From Paracoccaceae bacterium (GTDB lineage: Bacteria; Pseudomonadota; Alphaproteobacteria; Rhodobacterales; Rhodobacteraceae): DNA of 64,000 nucleotides. The stretch lies in NCBI GenBank assembly GCA_022763485.1, contig JALEGX010000159.1, forward strand, positions 1 to 64,000, written 5' to 3'. Below are positions 9,342-18,121 of this stretch, piece after piece. The notes beneath the pieces are model-generated. The model ran no database searches. It saw only the letters and a list, made by a program, of their open reading frames with translations, and had not been told where the DNA came from. Each line of letters begins with the position of its first letter. Positions within the stretch are counted from its first letter, which is position 1. Made by a program: the position numbers and the translations under genes.

Positions 9342-10187
9342 ATGATCATTACCCGACTCCATGGACGTTTGGGCAACCAGATGTTCCAATATGCCGCCGC
9401 TGCCGGGCTGGCGGCTCGCCACCGGGTGCCCGTTGGGCTGGACAGCCGCGAGGCGCTGGCCCGCAACGAAGGCGTGCTGACCCGTGTGTTCGACCTGGAC
9501 GTGATGTCCCCCGCGCCACTGCCGCCGATCAAATCCGAAAGCCCCCTGCGCTATGGTTTGTGGCGTCTGGGTTTTGGCGCACCGCGGTTTCAGCGCGAGC
9601 GCGGCCTTGGCTACAATCCCGCCATTGAGACGGCCGAGGACGGTACCTACCTGCACGGCTATTGGCAGAGCGCGCGCTATTTTTCCCATATCGAAGAAAA
9701 GATCCGCGCCGATTTCACCTTTCCGGAGTTCAGCAATTCCCAGAACGCAGAGATGGCCGCGCGGATCGGCGAAAGCCTGTCGATTTCGCTGCATGTACGG
9801 CGCGGGGACTACCTGACCCTTGGGGCGCATGTACTGTGCGATCAGGCCTATTATGAGGCCGCGCTGAGCCGGGTCTGCGAGGGGCTGCCTGCGGACCCCA
9901 CAGTGTTTGTCTTCTCGGACGATCCGGATTGGGCCAAGGAGAACCTACCGCTGCCCTGCAAGAAGGTGGTGGTGGATTTCAACGGGCCCGAGACCGATTT
10001 CGAGGACATGCGCCTGATGAGCCTGTGTCAGCACAATATCATCGGCAACAGTTCGTTTTCCTGGTGGGCGGCCTGGCTGAACCGCAAGGACAACAAGCGT
10101 GTTGCCGGGCCGGCAAGTTGGTTCGGGGACCCGAAACTGTCGAACCCGGATATCCTGCCGCCACATTGGCTGCGCATCAGCACCTGA
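9342..10187 (+). CDS. GT11 alpha-1,2-fucosyltransferase-like glycosyltransferase
   Basis: The 281-residue protein carries the GT11 signatures: GRLGNQMFQYA (8-18) and HVRRGDY (151-157, the GDP-fucose-binding motif). A third conserved block, GNSSFSWWAAWL, lies near 233-244. GT11 enzymes transfer fucose from GDP-fucose to galactose in alpha-1,2 linkage on O-antigens, capsules or oligosaccharides. No GDP-fucose biosynthesis or other polysaccharide genes lie nearby. It is preceded by AGGAGGTTCAGC and convergent with the pseudouridine synthase gene. Confidence 0.87.
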   Translation: MIITRLHGRLGNQMFQYAAAAGLAARHRVPVGLDSREALARNEGVLTRVFDLDVMSPAPLPPIKSESPLRYGLWRLGFGAPRFQRERGLGYNPAIETAEDGTYLHGYWQSARYFSHIEEKIRADFTFPEFSNSQNAEMAARIGESLSISLHVRRGDYLTLGAHVLCDQAYYEAALSRVCEGLPADPTVFVFSDDPDWAKENLPLPCKKVVVDFNGPETDFEDMRLMSLCQHNIIGNSSFSWWAAWLNRKDNKRVAGPASWFGDPKLSNPDILPPHWLRIST

Positions 10188-10275
10188 TCCCGGCCGGCGG
10201 CCTCCCGCCCGGTGTCAGGGCCTTGCGGCCCCTCCCCCCGTTGGGCCCGGCAGCGCGTTGCGCTGCGGGTGGACC

Positions 10276-10929
10276 TCAGAAGTCCGCCTTGGCCCGGAAC
10301 CGCAGACTTTCGCCGCTGTCGGGGTGCTTGATCCGCAGCTCCTCGGAATGGAGCATCATCCGGTCAAACTCCAGCGCTGCCCCGTCGGCATAAAGCGGAT
10401 CGCCCAGGATCGGATGTCCCAGCGCCAGCATGTGGACGCGCAACTGGTGCGAGCGCCCGGTCTTCGGCATCAGCCGCACCCGGCTTTCCGCATCAGAGGA
10501 TTTCAGCACTTTCCAATCGGTGACCGCCTGTTTGCCCGTGTCGTGGCACACCATCTGGCGCGGCCGGTTCGGCCAGTCCACGATCAGCGGCAAATCAACG
10601 GTGCCCGACTTCGGCTCCAGACAGCCCGCGACCCGCGCGACGTAGACCTTGCGGGTGCTGCGCTTTTCAAACTGCATCGACAGGCTGCGCTGCGCGTGCG
10701 GGGTCAGCGCAAACACGATCACGCCAGAGGTGTCCCGGTCCAGCCGGTGCACAAGCAGGGCATGAGGAAAGACCGCCTGAACCCGGGTCAGCAGGCAATC
10801 CGCCAAATGCGCCCCCCGTCCGGGAACGCTGAGCAAACCGGCGGGTTTGTTCACAGCCAGAAGCTCTGCATCTTCGTGAAGGATCTCCAACGGGTCCTGC
10901 GGCGGGGTATATTCACTGCTGACGGGCAT
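10276..10929 (-). CDS. RluA-family RNA pseudouridine synthase
   Basis: A 217-residue enzyme that isomerises uridine in tRNA or rRNA. The catalytic block HRLDRDTSG places the nucleophilic Asp at residue 64. Conserved neighbours include NKPAGLLSVPG (27-37), the RKVYVARV strand and KTGRSHQLRVHM. There is no S4 domain, so the protein resembles compact RluA rather than RluC/RluD. The ATG at 10929 was chosen because it gives the family length. The reading frame extends upstream, but that part overlaps the divergent SnoaL-like gene region and looks non-coding. Confidence 0.92.
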   Translation of the reverse strand: MPVSSEYTPPQDPLEILHEDAELLAVNKPAGLLSVPGRGAHLADCLLTRVQAVFPHALLVHRLDRDTSGVIVFALTPHAQRSLSMQFEKRSTRKVYVARVAGCLEPKSGTVDLPLIVDWPNRPRQMVCHDTGKQAVTDWKVLKSSDAESRVRLMPKTGRSHQLRVHMLALGHPILGDPLYADGAALEFDRMMLHSEELRIKHPDSGESLRFRAKADF

Positions 10930-11041
10930 GCAGCAGCACCTAACGTTTCTATGCGCGCCAGACAAGTTGTCGCCACGTTTGGGCTTGCAGACTTGGGATC
11001 TGCCGCCCACTCTTTGCCCAAAAAACCGAGGGAGTAAGCCG

Positions 11042-11452
11042 ATGCATCCAACCATTTCACGCATGGTCGTGGTCGTGGCCCAGGGTGACGACAGCAAGAT
11101 AGCCGAACTTCTGGCCGATGACGTCCGTTTCCTGCCGCCGACCTATTACGCAACCTGGACCGGGCGCGAGGCGGTTGCGGCGGTTCTGGGCCATGTCGGA
11201 CAGGTGTTCACCGATTTCACCTATCGCCGGATCATGGGGGAGGGCAAGGATTGGGCGCTGGAATTCCAGTGCAAGGTCGGTGATCTGGACGCCGTTGGTG
11301 TCGACCTGATCAAGCTGAACGACGAGGGGCTGATCGAAACCTTCGAAGTGGCAATGCGGCCCTACAAATCCGTGGGCGCCCTGCGTGAAGCCATGAATGC
11401 CCGCGTCGGGACGGATGCGCGTTTCCTGAAGTTCCGCGAAGCGCTCAGCTGA
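11042..11452 (+). CDS. SnoaL/NTF2-like small protein
   Basis: A 136-residue protein of the cone-shaped alpha+beta NTF2-like fold, judged from the helix-helix-strand pattern (LLADDVRFLPPTYY, then GREAVAAVLGHV, then FTDFTYRRIMGEG, then LEFQCKVGDLDAVGVDLI). The fold houses isomerases, dehydratases and ligand-binding proteins, and no catalytic set is obvious here. The start at 11042 follows GAGGGAG. The SGNH hydrolase gene starts 21 bases after its stop, so the two are probably co-transcribed. Confidence 0.72.
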   Translation: MHPTISRMVVVVAQGDDSKIAELLADDVRFLPPTYYATWTGREAVAAVLGHVGQVFTDFTYRRIMGEGKDWALEFQCKVGDLDAVGVDLIKLNDEGLIETFEVAMRPYKSVGALREAMNARVGTDARFLKFREALS

Positions 11453-11473
11453 GCGCTGGGTGGGGGACCGCCA

Positions 11474-12178
11474 ATGGACCGCATCCTGCGCATCCCCCTG
11501 ATCCCTGTGCTTGCGGTGCAGGGGCTGATGGTGCGCTCACGCGCGCAGATGTTGCCCGAACCTGGGGGCCCACGCAGGGGTCGGGCCGGATCCGGACCGG
11601 CATTGCGGTTGCTGGTCACCGGCGACAGCTCTGCCGCGGGCGTGGGCGTCGGGGCTCAGGCCGAAGCCTTGAGCGGCGCGCTTGTGTCCCGTCTCAGCCA
11701 GCACGCAGAGGTCGACTGGAGGCTGGAGGCCACAACAGGTCATCGCACCCGCGACACCCTGGACCGTCTGGCGGCCCTGCCCGACCTCCGCTTGGACGTC
11801 GCGGTGGTGGCGCTGGGGGTCAACGACACGACGCGGTTCATGTCACCCAAGGCGTTTGCACGCAGGCAGACGGAGTTGGTTCAGATCCTGATCAACCGCT
11901 TCGGCGTTCAGCTGGTTCTGCTGAACGCAATCCCCCCGATTGCACAGTTTCCCCTGCTGCCGAACCCCTTGGCGTGGGCCCTGGGACGTCACGCAGAGCG
12001 GCTGGAGGCGGCGCGGCAGGCCGAACTGGCGCAAATGAATGAGGCAGAGATCCTGGCACCCGAAGTGCCTTTTGATCCCAAATACATTGCCGAAGATGGC
12101 TTTCACCCCAATGCCTTGGCCTATTCCGTCTGGGCAGAACAGCTGGACCGGCGCATCCGCTTGTTTCTGCAGACCTGA
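11474..12178 (+). CDS. SGNH/GDSL-family hydrolase (cytoplasmic or membrane-associated)
   Basis: This 234-residue protein has the SGNH blocks GDSSAAG (about 52-58, nucleophile Ser), VALGVNDTTRF (about 113-123) and DGFHPNALAY (about 210-219, Asp/His pair). It has no lipobox; the first 20 residues are weakly hydrophobic and may be a leader or anchor. It differs clearly from the lipoprotein SGNH enzyme at the start of the window, so the two are not a recent duplication. The likely reaction is hydrolysis of an ester or thioester; the substrate is unknown. Confidence 0.82.
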   Translation: MDRILRIPLIPVLAVQGLMVRSRAQMLPEPGGPRRGRAGSGPALRLLVTGDSSAAGVGVGAQAEALSGALVSRLSQHAEVDWRLEATTGHRTRDTLDRLAALPDLRLDVAVVALGVNDTTRFMSPKAFARRQTELVQILINRFGVQLVLLNAIPPIAQFPLLPNPLAWALGRHAERLEAARQAELAQMNEAEILAPEVPFDPKYIAEDGFHPNALAYSVWAEQLDRRIRLFLQT

Positions 12179-12281
12179 CGCGCAACAGAACCATCGGCAC
12201 ATTTTTTCCACATTTCCGGTAAACTTTTGCCCCGGTGAACAGTCAGTTTCCAAATTGAGAACAAACAAAAGGAGACTGAAA

Positions 12282-12491
12282 ATGGCACATGCAGATATCG
12301 GTGGCAGCATGATCGAACCAGGGGTTCTGGATCTTCTGCGTCAGGAACGCGGCAAGGCGCTGAGCACACGCGAATGGAAATTCCGCCTCATCGGCTTTGG
12401 CTATGCGATCAAGAACCGTCAGGGCAAACAGGTCGTGACCCGCCTGCCCCAAGGAACCGAACTGGGCGTTCTGCCTGCCGAACTGGGCTGA
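12282..12491 (+). CDS. Conserved small basic protein, unknown function
   Basis: A 69-residue protein. The ATG follows AAAGGAGA at ideal spacing, and the codon choice matches neighbouring genes, which supports a real gene. The sequence has a helical first half (LDLLRQERGKALSTREW) and a second half that may form a small beta hairpin (FGYAIKNRQGKQVVTRL, GTELGVL). I do not recognise a named domain. It lies between the SGNH hydrolase and LOG genes and is probably transcribed alone from the AT-richer 12185-12280 region. Confidence 0.65.
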   Translation: MAHADIGGSMIEPGVLDLLRQERGKALSTREWKFRLIGFGYAIKNRQGKQVVTRLPQGTELGVLPAELG

Positions 12492-12542
12492 TATCCACCC
12501 CGTTCAATTGCCCGAACGCCCATCAATTTCAGGGCGAAAGGG

Positions 12543-13388
12543 TCACTCCCGTCCCGGCAAGTTGTCCCGGGCAGGGGCAGGTTCCCAGTTTTCGATCAGG
12601 TGAATTGCTTCTTCAGCCGTTTCCACGAAGCGGAACAGGTCCAGATCCTGTTCCGAAATGGTCCCGGCATCGGCCAGCGCCTCCCAGTTGACGACCTTTT
12701 CCCAGAAGGCGCGCCCGAACAGCAGGAACGGCACACGTTGCATCCGCCCGGTCTGAATCAGGGTCAGGGATTCAAACAGCTCATCCAGCGTTCCGAATCC
12801 GCCGGGGAACACACAAATCGCCCGCGCCCGCATCAGGAAATGCATCTTGCGGATCGCGAAATAGTGGAAGTTGAAGCTGAGCTCAGGCGTAACATAAGTG
12901 TTGGGCGCCTGTTCATGTGGCAGAACAATACTCAACCCGATGGAGCATCCACCGGCCTCGGCCGCGCCGCGGTTGCCCGCTTCCATGACACCCGGCCCGC
13001 CGCCGGTGACAATCACGTCCTCACGGCAGCCTGTTGTCTTTGACTTCTCGGTCATCAGACGCGCGAATTTCTGTGCTTCGTCGTAGAAGGCCGACAGTTC
13101 AGCCAGCGTTTCGGTCCGTGCCTCGGCCTTCCTTGCCGGTTCCGGGATCCGTGCGCCCCCGAACATCACGATGGTGGACTTGATCTCACGCTCCGCCATC
13201 ATCAGTTCCGGCTTGAGCAGCTCCAGCTGCAGGCGAACCGGGCGCAATTCCTCGCGACACAGGAAATCCTTGTCTGCAAAGGCCAGTGCATAAGCCGGGG
13301 ATTCGGTCTGTGGGGTCGAAGGGACGTGTTCGGCCCGATCCCTGTCAGTATGCGCGTCGCTGAACCGGCTCAAACGGTCTTCTTTCAT
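12543..13388 (-). CDS. LOG-family protein (TIGR00730, cytokinin-type phosphoribohydrolase)
   Basis: A 281-residue Rossmann-fold protein with both LOG motifs: GGGPGVMEAGNRG near 129-141 and PGGFGTLDE at 195-203. LOG enzymes cleave ribose-5-phosphate from nucleoside monophosphates. Many bacterial homologues act on AMP or related nucleotides, and some release cytokinins. The first 70 residues form an N-terminal extension seen in the longer bacterial subgroup. The gene is alone and divergent from the PLP-dependent dehydratase. Confidence 0.88.
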   Translation of the reverse strand: MKEDRLSRFSDAHTDRDRAEHVPSTPQTESPAYALAFADKDFLCREELRPVRLQLELLKPELMMAEREIKSTIVMFGGARIPEPARKAEARTETLAELSAFYDEAQKFARLMTEKSKTTGCREDVIVTGGGPGVMEAGNRGAAEAGGCSIGLSIVLPHEQAPNTYVTPELSFNFHYFAIRKMHFLMRARAICVFPGGFGTLDELFESLTLIQTGRMQRVPFLLFGRAFWEKVVNWEALADAGTISEQDLDLFRFVETAEEAIHLIENWEPAPARDNLPGRE

Positions 13389-13463
13389 CGGATGTTCCCT
13401 GCTTGCATGTTCCCGATCAGCCTATAGGGTCGTCCGACAGAACACTAGGCACAGGCATGTGAC

Positions 13464-14378
13464 ATGAACTGGAATTCCGAAATCGAAGCCGCGCTTGAAC
13501 GCGTATCGCCGCACGTCCTGAAAACTCCTGTTTTTCAGTCGGACGCCTTCGGACGGCTACTGGAATTCAAGCTGGAGCACATGCAGCACACCGGCAGCTT
13601 CAAGGCGCGCGGGGCCTTCAACACGCTTCTGCAAACCGACGTGCCAAAGGCGGGGATCGTTGCCGCGTCAGGTGGCAACCATGGCGCAGCCGTTGCCTTT
13701 GCGGCCCAAGCCCTTGGACACAGGGCCACGATTTTCGTGCCGGAAATGGCCGGCGCGTCGAAAATTGCTCTGATCCGGGACACCGGCGCGGATCTGCGGG
13801 TGGTCGCCGGGGCCTATTCCGACGCGCTGGACCAGGCCCTGCGCTTTGAGGCGGAAACGGGCGCCATGCAGGTCCATGCCTATGACGCCACGCCCACGGT
13901 TACGGGCCAGGGCACCTGTTTTGCCGAATGGGAAACCCAGGGGTTGGAGGCCGATACCGTCCTGATCGCCGTGGGTGGCGGTGGCCTTGTGGCGGGCGCT
14001 CTGGCCTGGCTGGGCGAGCGGCGCAAGGTGGTGGCGGTAGAGCCCGAGACCTCTTGCGCGCTGCATGCCGCGCTTGCAGCGGGTCGGCCCGTGGATGTTG
14101 AGGTGTCGGGGATTGCGGCCAATGCTTTGGGGGCCAAACGCATCGGTTCCATCTGTTTTGATCTGGCCACCCGGGCCGACGTTTCTTCCATCACCGTCAG
14201 CGATGACAGCATCGCCAATGCCCAGGCTCTGTTGTGGAAGAAACACCGCATCCTGGTGGAACCTGCGGGGGCAACCGCGCTGGCCGCCCTGCTGCAAGGT
14301 GCGTATGTTCCCGAACCGGATGAAAAGGTCGCCGTTCTGGTCTGCGGCGGAAACATCGCACCCGATCCGTTCCTGTAA
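13464..14378 (+). CDS. PLP-dependent threonine/serine dehydratase-like enzyme
   Basis: The 304-residue protein is a fold-type II PLP enzyme. The PLP lysine is Lys47 in TGSFKARGA. The phosphate/substrate loop is ASGGNHG (about 71-77) and the glycine loop is AVGGGGLVAG (about 172-181). It lacks the C-terminal ACT regulatory domain of biosynthetic IlvA, which suggests a catabolic dehydratase or serine racemase-like enzyme. A GntR regulator starts 50 bases downstream on the same strand and may control it. Confidence 0.86.
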   Translation: MNWNSEIEAALERVSPHVLKTPVFQSDAFGRLLEFKLEHMQHTGSFKARGAFNTLLQTDVPKAGIVAASGGNHGAAVAFAAQALGHRATIFVPEMAGASKIALIRDTGADLRVVAGAYSDALDQALRFEAETGAMQVHAYDATPTVTGQGTCFAEWETQGLEADTVLIAVGGGGLVAGALAWLGERRKVVAVEPETSCALHAALAAGRPVDVEVSGIAANALGAKRIGSICFDLATRADVSSITVSDDSIANAQALLWKKHRILVEPAGATALAALLQGAYVPEPDEKVAVLVCGGNIAPDPFL

Positions 14379-14427
14379 TTCCAACCCGCGGCTTGCAGGT
14401 GTGGAACAGTCTTCCTAAAGATGCTCC

Positions 14428-15027
14428 ATGACCGGAACCATTGCAGATACGATTTACCAGACCCTCAGCCGAAGGATCGTATCTGGGGATTTGCCCGCAG
14501 GCGAAAAGCTGCGGCAGGATCATATCGCCCGAGAATTCGAAACCTCCCACGTGCCGGTCCGCGAAGCCCTGTTGCGGCTGGAAGCGCACGGGCTGGCCGC
14601 GTCGCAACCCCGGCGCGGCATGCGTGTCACCGCACTGAACCCGGCAGAGATCCGCGAAATCGTCGAGATGCGGGTGGCGCTGGAGGGGCTGGCGCTGCGC
14701 CACGCCATCGGCAACATGACGGCAGAGCACCTGAACGAATTGGACGAACTGCGCCTGGCCTGCGATGCGGCGACCGATATGGAAAGCTGGGAGACCAGCA
14801 ACCGCGCCTTTCATCGGACCTTGCTGGCCCCCTGCAACATGCCACGCCTGCTGGCGTCGATTGACGATCTGCATATCGCCAGCGCCCGCCATCTGTTTGC
14901 GCATTGGAAGAACCAGTGGTCCCCCCGACCTGACAAGGATCACGCGGCCATCCTGTCTGCGCTGCGCGAAAGGGACGGGATCAAGGCCGGCGAAATCCTG
15001 AAACGCCACCTGCGCAGGGTGCAATAA
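14428..15027 (+). CDS. GntR-family regulator, FCD subfamily
   Basis: A 199-residue transcription factor. The winged helix is at about 8-70 (YQTLSRRIVSGDLPAGEKL, then REFETSHVPVREALLRLEAHG). The all-helical FCD ligand-binding domain follows (about 75-195), with its metal/ligand residues around NRAFHRTLL and HLRR. It follows the dehydratase gene closely. It may respond to an amino or organic acid related to that enzyme. Confidence 0.9.
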   Translation: MTGTIADTIYQTLSRRIVSGDLPAGEKLRQDHIAREFETSHVPVREALLRLEAHGLAASQPRRGMRVTALNPAEIREIVEMRVALEGLALRHAIGNMTAEHLNELDELRLACDAATDMESWETSNRAFHRTLLAPCNMPRLLASIDDLHIASARHLFAHWKNQWSPRPDKDHAAILSALRERDGIKAGEILKRHLRRVQ

Positions 15028-15145
15028 CCGCTCCAGAGCCGCCTAAGGACGGCACAAAGCCCACAAATGCCGCATTCGGGGAATGACGCGCGGGGTTCTT
15101 GCCGCTATGAAAGCCCGAATCCAACTGATTTCGGAGCGATAACAC

Positions 15146-15973
15146 ATGTCCAACGCGCAGCTGGAAACTGCCATCGAGGCCGCCTGGGAGGCCCGTGACA
15201 CCATTTCCCCCTCCACGGGTGGCGAAACCCGTGAAGCCATCGAAGATACGCTGAACGCATTGGACTCCGGTTCGCTGCGCGTTGCCGAAAAGCTGGAAAA
15301 CGGCGACTGGCACGTCAACCAGTGGGCCAAGAAAGCGGTTCTGCTGGGCTTCCGCATCAAGGATATGGAAATCCATGACGGCGGCCCGCAAGGCAGCGGC
15401 TGGTGGGACAAGGTCGACAGCAAGTTCAAAGGCTGGGGCGACCACGAGTGGAAAGAGGCTGGCTTCCGCGCCGTGCCGAACTGCGTTGTCCGCAAGTCGG
15501 CCTTCATCGCGCCGGGCGTGGTCCTGATGCCGTCCTTCGTGAACCTGGGCGCCTATGTTGACGAAGGCACCATGGTTGACACCTGGGCCACCGTCGGCTC
15601 CTGCGCGCAGATCGGCAAGAACGTGCACCTGTCCGGCGGCGTCGGCATTGGCGGCGTTCTGGAACCGATGCAGGCCGGCCCGACCATCATCGAGGACAAC
15701 TGCTTCATCGGGGCGCGTTCCGAAGTCGTCGAAGGCTGCATCGTGCGCGAAGGTTCGGTGCTGGGCATGGGCGTCTACATCGGCAAGTCCACCAAGATCG
15801 TCGACCGGGAAACCGGCGAAGTGATGTATGGCGAAGTACCGCCCTATTCCGTTGTCGTGTCGGGCTCCATGCCTTCGAAGAACGGGATCAGCCTGTATTG
15901 CGCCGTGATCGTCAAGCGCGTGGACGCACAGACCCGCTCGAAGACCGGTATCAACGAGCTGCTGCGCGACTGA
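15146..15973 (+). CDS. dapD: 2,3,4,5-tetrahydropyridine-2,6-dicarboxylate N-succinyltransferase
   Basis: DapD transfers succinyl from succinyl-CoA to tetrahydrodipicolinate in the succinylase branch of lysine and meso-diaminopimelate synthesis. The 275-residue length is typical. After an N-terminal helical domain (1-100), the left-handed parallel beta-helix is marked by hexapeptide repeats from about 105 to 230 (for example [20 protein letters not shown] and [11 protein letters not shown]). The [10 protein letters not shown] segment follows. It pairs functionally with dapE 6.3 kb downstream and with the DapC-like aminotransferase at the window's end. Confidence 0.97.
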   Translation: MSNAQLETAIEAAWEARDTISPSTGGETREAIEDTLNALDSGSLRVAEKLENGDWHVNQWAKKAVLLGFRIKDMEIHDGGPQGSGWWDKVDSKFKGWGDHEWKEAGFRAVPNCVVRKSAFIAPGVVLMPSFVNLGAYVDEGTMVDTWATVGSCAQIGKNVHLSGGVGIGGVLEPMQAGPTIIEDNCFIGARSEVVEGCIVREGSVLGMGVYIGKSTKIVDRETGEVMYGEVPPYSVVVSGSMPSKNGISLYCAVIVKRVDAQTRSKTGINELLRD

Positions 15974-15993
15974 TCCTGCGCGGATCTGAATTT

Positions 15994-16026
15994 GAAAGGC
16001 GTCCGAGGGTTCGGGCGCCTTTTTTG
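15994..16026 (+). terminator. Rho-independent terminator of dapD
   Basis: AAAGGCGTCCGA pairs with TCGGGCGCCTTT (15994-16021, one wobble, 4-base loop) and is followed by more T residues. It separates dapD from the convergent Hint-domain gene. Confidence 0.92.
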
Positions 16027-16043
16027 TGTGATGGCTTCGGGTA

Positions 16044-17615
16044 TCAGCCAGCCAGACAAAGCTCCGCCTCGAACCTCCGCAGAACCCGCCGTGCGGTTGG
16101 CCCATAGTCCAACTCTGACATTTCTTTCAGGTCCGGGAACAGCGACAGAACCTCCGCCTGAACGGCGGCATCATAGCCATTCAGCGTCAGGACACCCGGA
16201 TGATAGCTCTCTGACAACATGCCGTTGGACAGGACGATTTCATGCTGGTCGAACAGCAGATGGACATAACAGACCGGTCCCCCATCGGTGACCCGGCGGA
16301 CCGTGGTGCCATTGACCAGATCAGCCGCCCTGACCAGCGTCTCTGACGCCGCAAAGTAAAGCTCGGCCAGAGGCGAGCGCAAAAGCACCCGGTGGTTGGG
16401 TGAAAACAGCACCCGTTCATGCGTCCCAAGTGTGTTCTGGGAAAATTCCACCGGCGCATCCGTGCCAATTGCGTGACGCGTTGTGGTCCCAATCCAGCGC
16501 AAGGGCTGAAACCCGCGATCCAACGTCCAGACCTGATCCCCGGGCCGCAGGTGTTCCACCCGGCGCGGCCCGATGTCCGTATCGATCAGTGTTCCCGCGA
16601 CAAAACAGGGCGTCGTAGTGACTGTCACAAAGGCCGTGTCGGTGTTGCCGTCCTCATCCGCGACCGAATAGGAGAAAACGCTGCTGCCCTCATCCCCGTC
16701 GGACGTGATGTCGAACGACCCATCCGCATTCAGCGTGACCGTTTCGCCGGAAGACAGCACAACGGTCGACCCTGCGTTGACCGCTGTTCCGTTGATATGG
16801 GTGATCGTCAGGCTGCCGCCGCCGGAACTGCTGTCATTGGCGAGCACATCCAGCGTTTCTGTTCCGGTTCCCGCGATTTCGGTCGAATCGTCGCCGGCAA
16901 CCAGAGCGGTCTGGATCGAATCCCCGGCGATCAGCAGGTTGCTGTCGAAGTACCGGTCCCCCCCATCGGCAATACCGATCTTGATCGAGTTCACGCTGCC
17001 CGCCTGAACCGGTGCCTTCAGCGTCAGGGTCAGCGTGAAGCCATCCATTTCCGTATTGGCCACCTCCGACGCGGAGGGGTTGTCGACGTAAAGGTTCTGA
17101 TTCGACTCATCGTTGATATTGTTGATGGTGATGTCACCGGTGCCGACGGTCAGTTCCGCCTGCTGCCCGTTCACCCAGATGCCCACCGCATCATTGAAGC
17201 CGGAGCCCACGTATTCCAGATACTCCTCGGACGAGAAGACAACCTGCATGGTCAGGGTTTCGCCCTGGGGAATGAAATCCGCTTCAAAAACTGCGGCGTC
17301 GTAGGTGCGCACCCCGGCAAGATCATCCAGATCGGAGTCACCCGATGTCCGGTTCGAAGTGGAGGTGTTGGAGCGCACATTGGCATCGCCCGAGGCGTTT
17401 GTCACACTGTCGGCCCGCCCGGTCGACAGGATCACACCACTGTCCGACGGGGTCAGCTGTGCCGCCGTTTCATCCCCACCGGAATAGAGCCCCGACGCCC
17501 GCCCGGCCCCGGTATAGGAAGCATCAACAATCGCAATCCCGTTCCCGAACATGGCCTGCGCCATATCCAGCGCAGAGGCAGTGGTATCAATCTGAAGTTT
17601 GGAGGCGCTGATCAT
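16044..17615 (-). CDS. Choice-of-anchor-L plus Hint-domain protein (Hint protein 1)
   Basis: The 523-residue protein has three parts. Residues about 1-220 are a secreted beta-sandwich of the choice-of-anchor L type (GVILSTGRA, VVFSSEEYLEYV, FNDAVGIWVNG, EMDGFTLTLTL). About 225-335 is an Ig/cadherin-like repeat with LDVLANDSS and LTITHINGT. From about 336 on is a Hint (hedgehog/intein) domain. The Hint starts with PCFVAGT, Cys337 being the expected self-splicing nucleophile, and continues with LRPGDQVWT, FSPNHRVLL and a C-terminal region ending near SESYHPG. There is no Sec signal, so export (perhaps type I) and autoproteolysis are inferred. The start at 17615 follows GAGGG and aligns exactly with the paralogue's start. 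Confidence 0.85.
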   Translation of the reverse strand: MISASKLQIDTTASALDMAQAMFGNGIAIVDASYTGAGRASGLYSGGDETAAQLTPSDSGVILSTGRADSVTNASGDANVRSNTSTSNRTSGDSDLDDLAGVRTYDAAVFEADFIPQGETLTMQVVFSSEEYLEYVGSGFNDAVGIWVNGQQAELTVGTGDITINNINDESNQNLYVDNPSASEVANTEMDGFTLTLTLKAPVQAGSVNSIKIGIADGGDRYFDSNLLIAGDSIQTALVAGDDSTEIAGTGTETLDVLANDSSSGGGSLTITHINGTAVNAGSTVVLSSGETVTLNADGSFDITSDGDEGSSVFSYSVADEDGNTDTAFVTVTTTPCFVAGTLIDTDIGPRRVEHLRPGDQVWTLDRGFQPLRWIGTTTRHAIGTDAPVEFSQNTLGTHERVLFSPNHRVLLRSPLAELYFAASETLVRAADLVNGTTVRRVTDGGPVCYVHLLFDQHEIVLSNGMLSESYHPGVLTLNGYDAAVQAEVLSLFPDLKEMSELDYGPTARRVLRRFEAELCLAG

Positions 17616-17768
17616 GCGCTGGCCCTCTTTCGGTTCCAACGCAGGCTTACCCAACAGGGCTTAAAGATCCTTTTATGCGCATCGAAAATCCGCAAGCCCG
17701 CCCTGACGCCGCTGTACATCGCGGAGATCCGCTTGACCCGCCCTGCTCTGCGGGGCTAAGGCGCAGTC

Positions 17769-18116
17769 ATGGAAAAGAAACGAGCCACACGTCAGCAGGT
17801 GTACACGCTGCTGGTCCAGATCGGACGGAAACAGGGTGACGGGCTGCCCGACGAGGCCACCGGCGCCGCGCTGATGGTTTATGCCTCGGGCATCGACGAA
17901 GCCGAGGCCGTGCGCGAAACCGTTGCCATCCTGAAACAGGCCGACACCGCGCCGCTGGATGTCACCGGCTATGGCACGCTTGAGGAACGCGAAGCACAGG
18001 GCCATGACATCGATCCGGAAGAGCGGTCACTGATGCAGCGGGCGCTGGATGAAAACGCGGTTATCGTCGCCCAGGTCACTCCGTTCTACACGGATGAAGA
18101 CACGCCCATCCACTGA
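17769..18116 (+). CDS. Conserved hypothetical protein, 115 residues
   Basis: A small acidic soluble protein whose codon use matches its neighbours. The first third is a likely helix with basic residues (KKRATRQQVYTLLVQIGRK). The middle holds an amphipathic helix (IDEAEAVRETVAILKQADT) and a Gly-containing turn. The C terminus is acidic (FYTDEDTPIH). I do not recognise a family. It lies between the Hint gene (divergent) and the glutamate-receptor-like gene (convergent, stops 5 bases apart). That placement gives no functional clue. Confidence 0.62.
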   Translation: MEKKRATRQQVYTLLVQIGRKQGDGLPDEATGAALMVYASGIDEAEAVRETVAILKQADTAPLDVTGYGTLEEREAQGHDIDPEERSLMQRALDENAVIVAQVTPFYTDEDTPIH

Positions 18117-18121
18117 GCGGA

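Noticed and set aside
10250..10266. GCAGCGC/GCGCTGC hairpin between the GT11 and RluA-type genes as a terminator
   Set aside because: The 7-bp stem lacks a T-run in either direction; the evidence is too weak to list it as a terminator.
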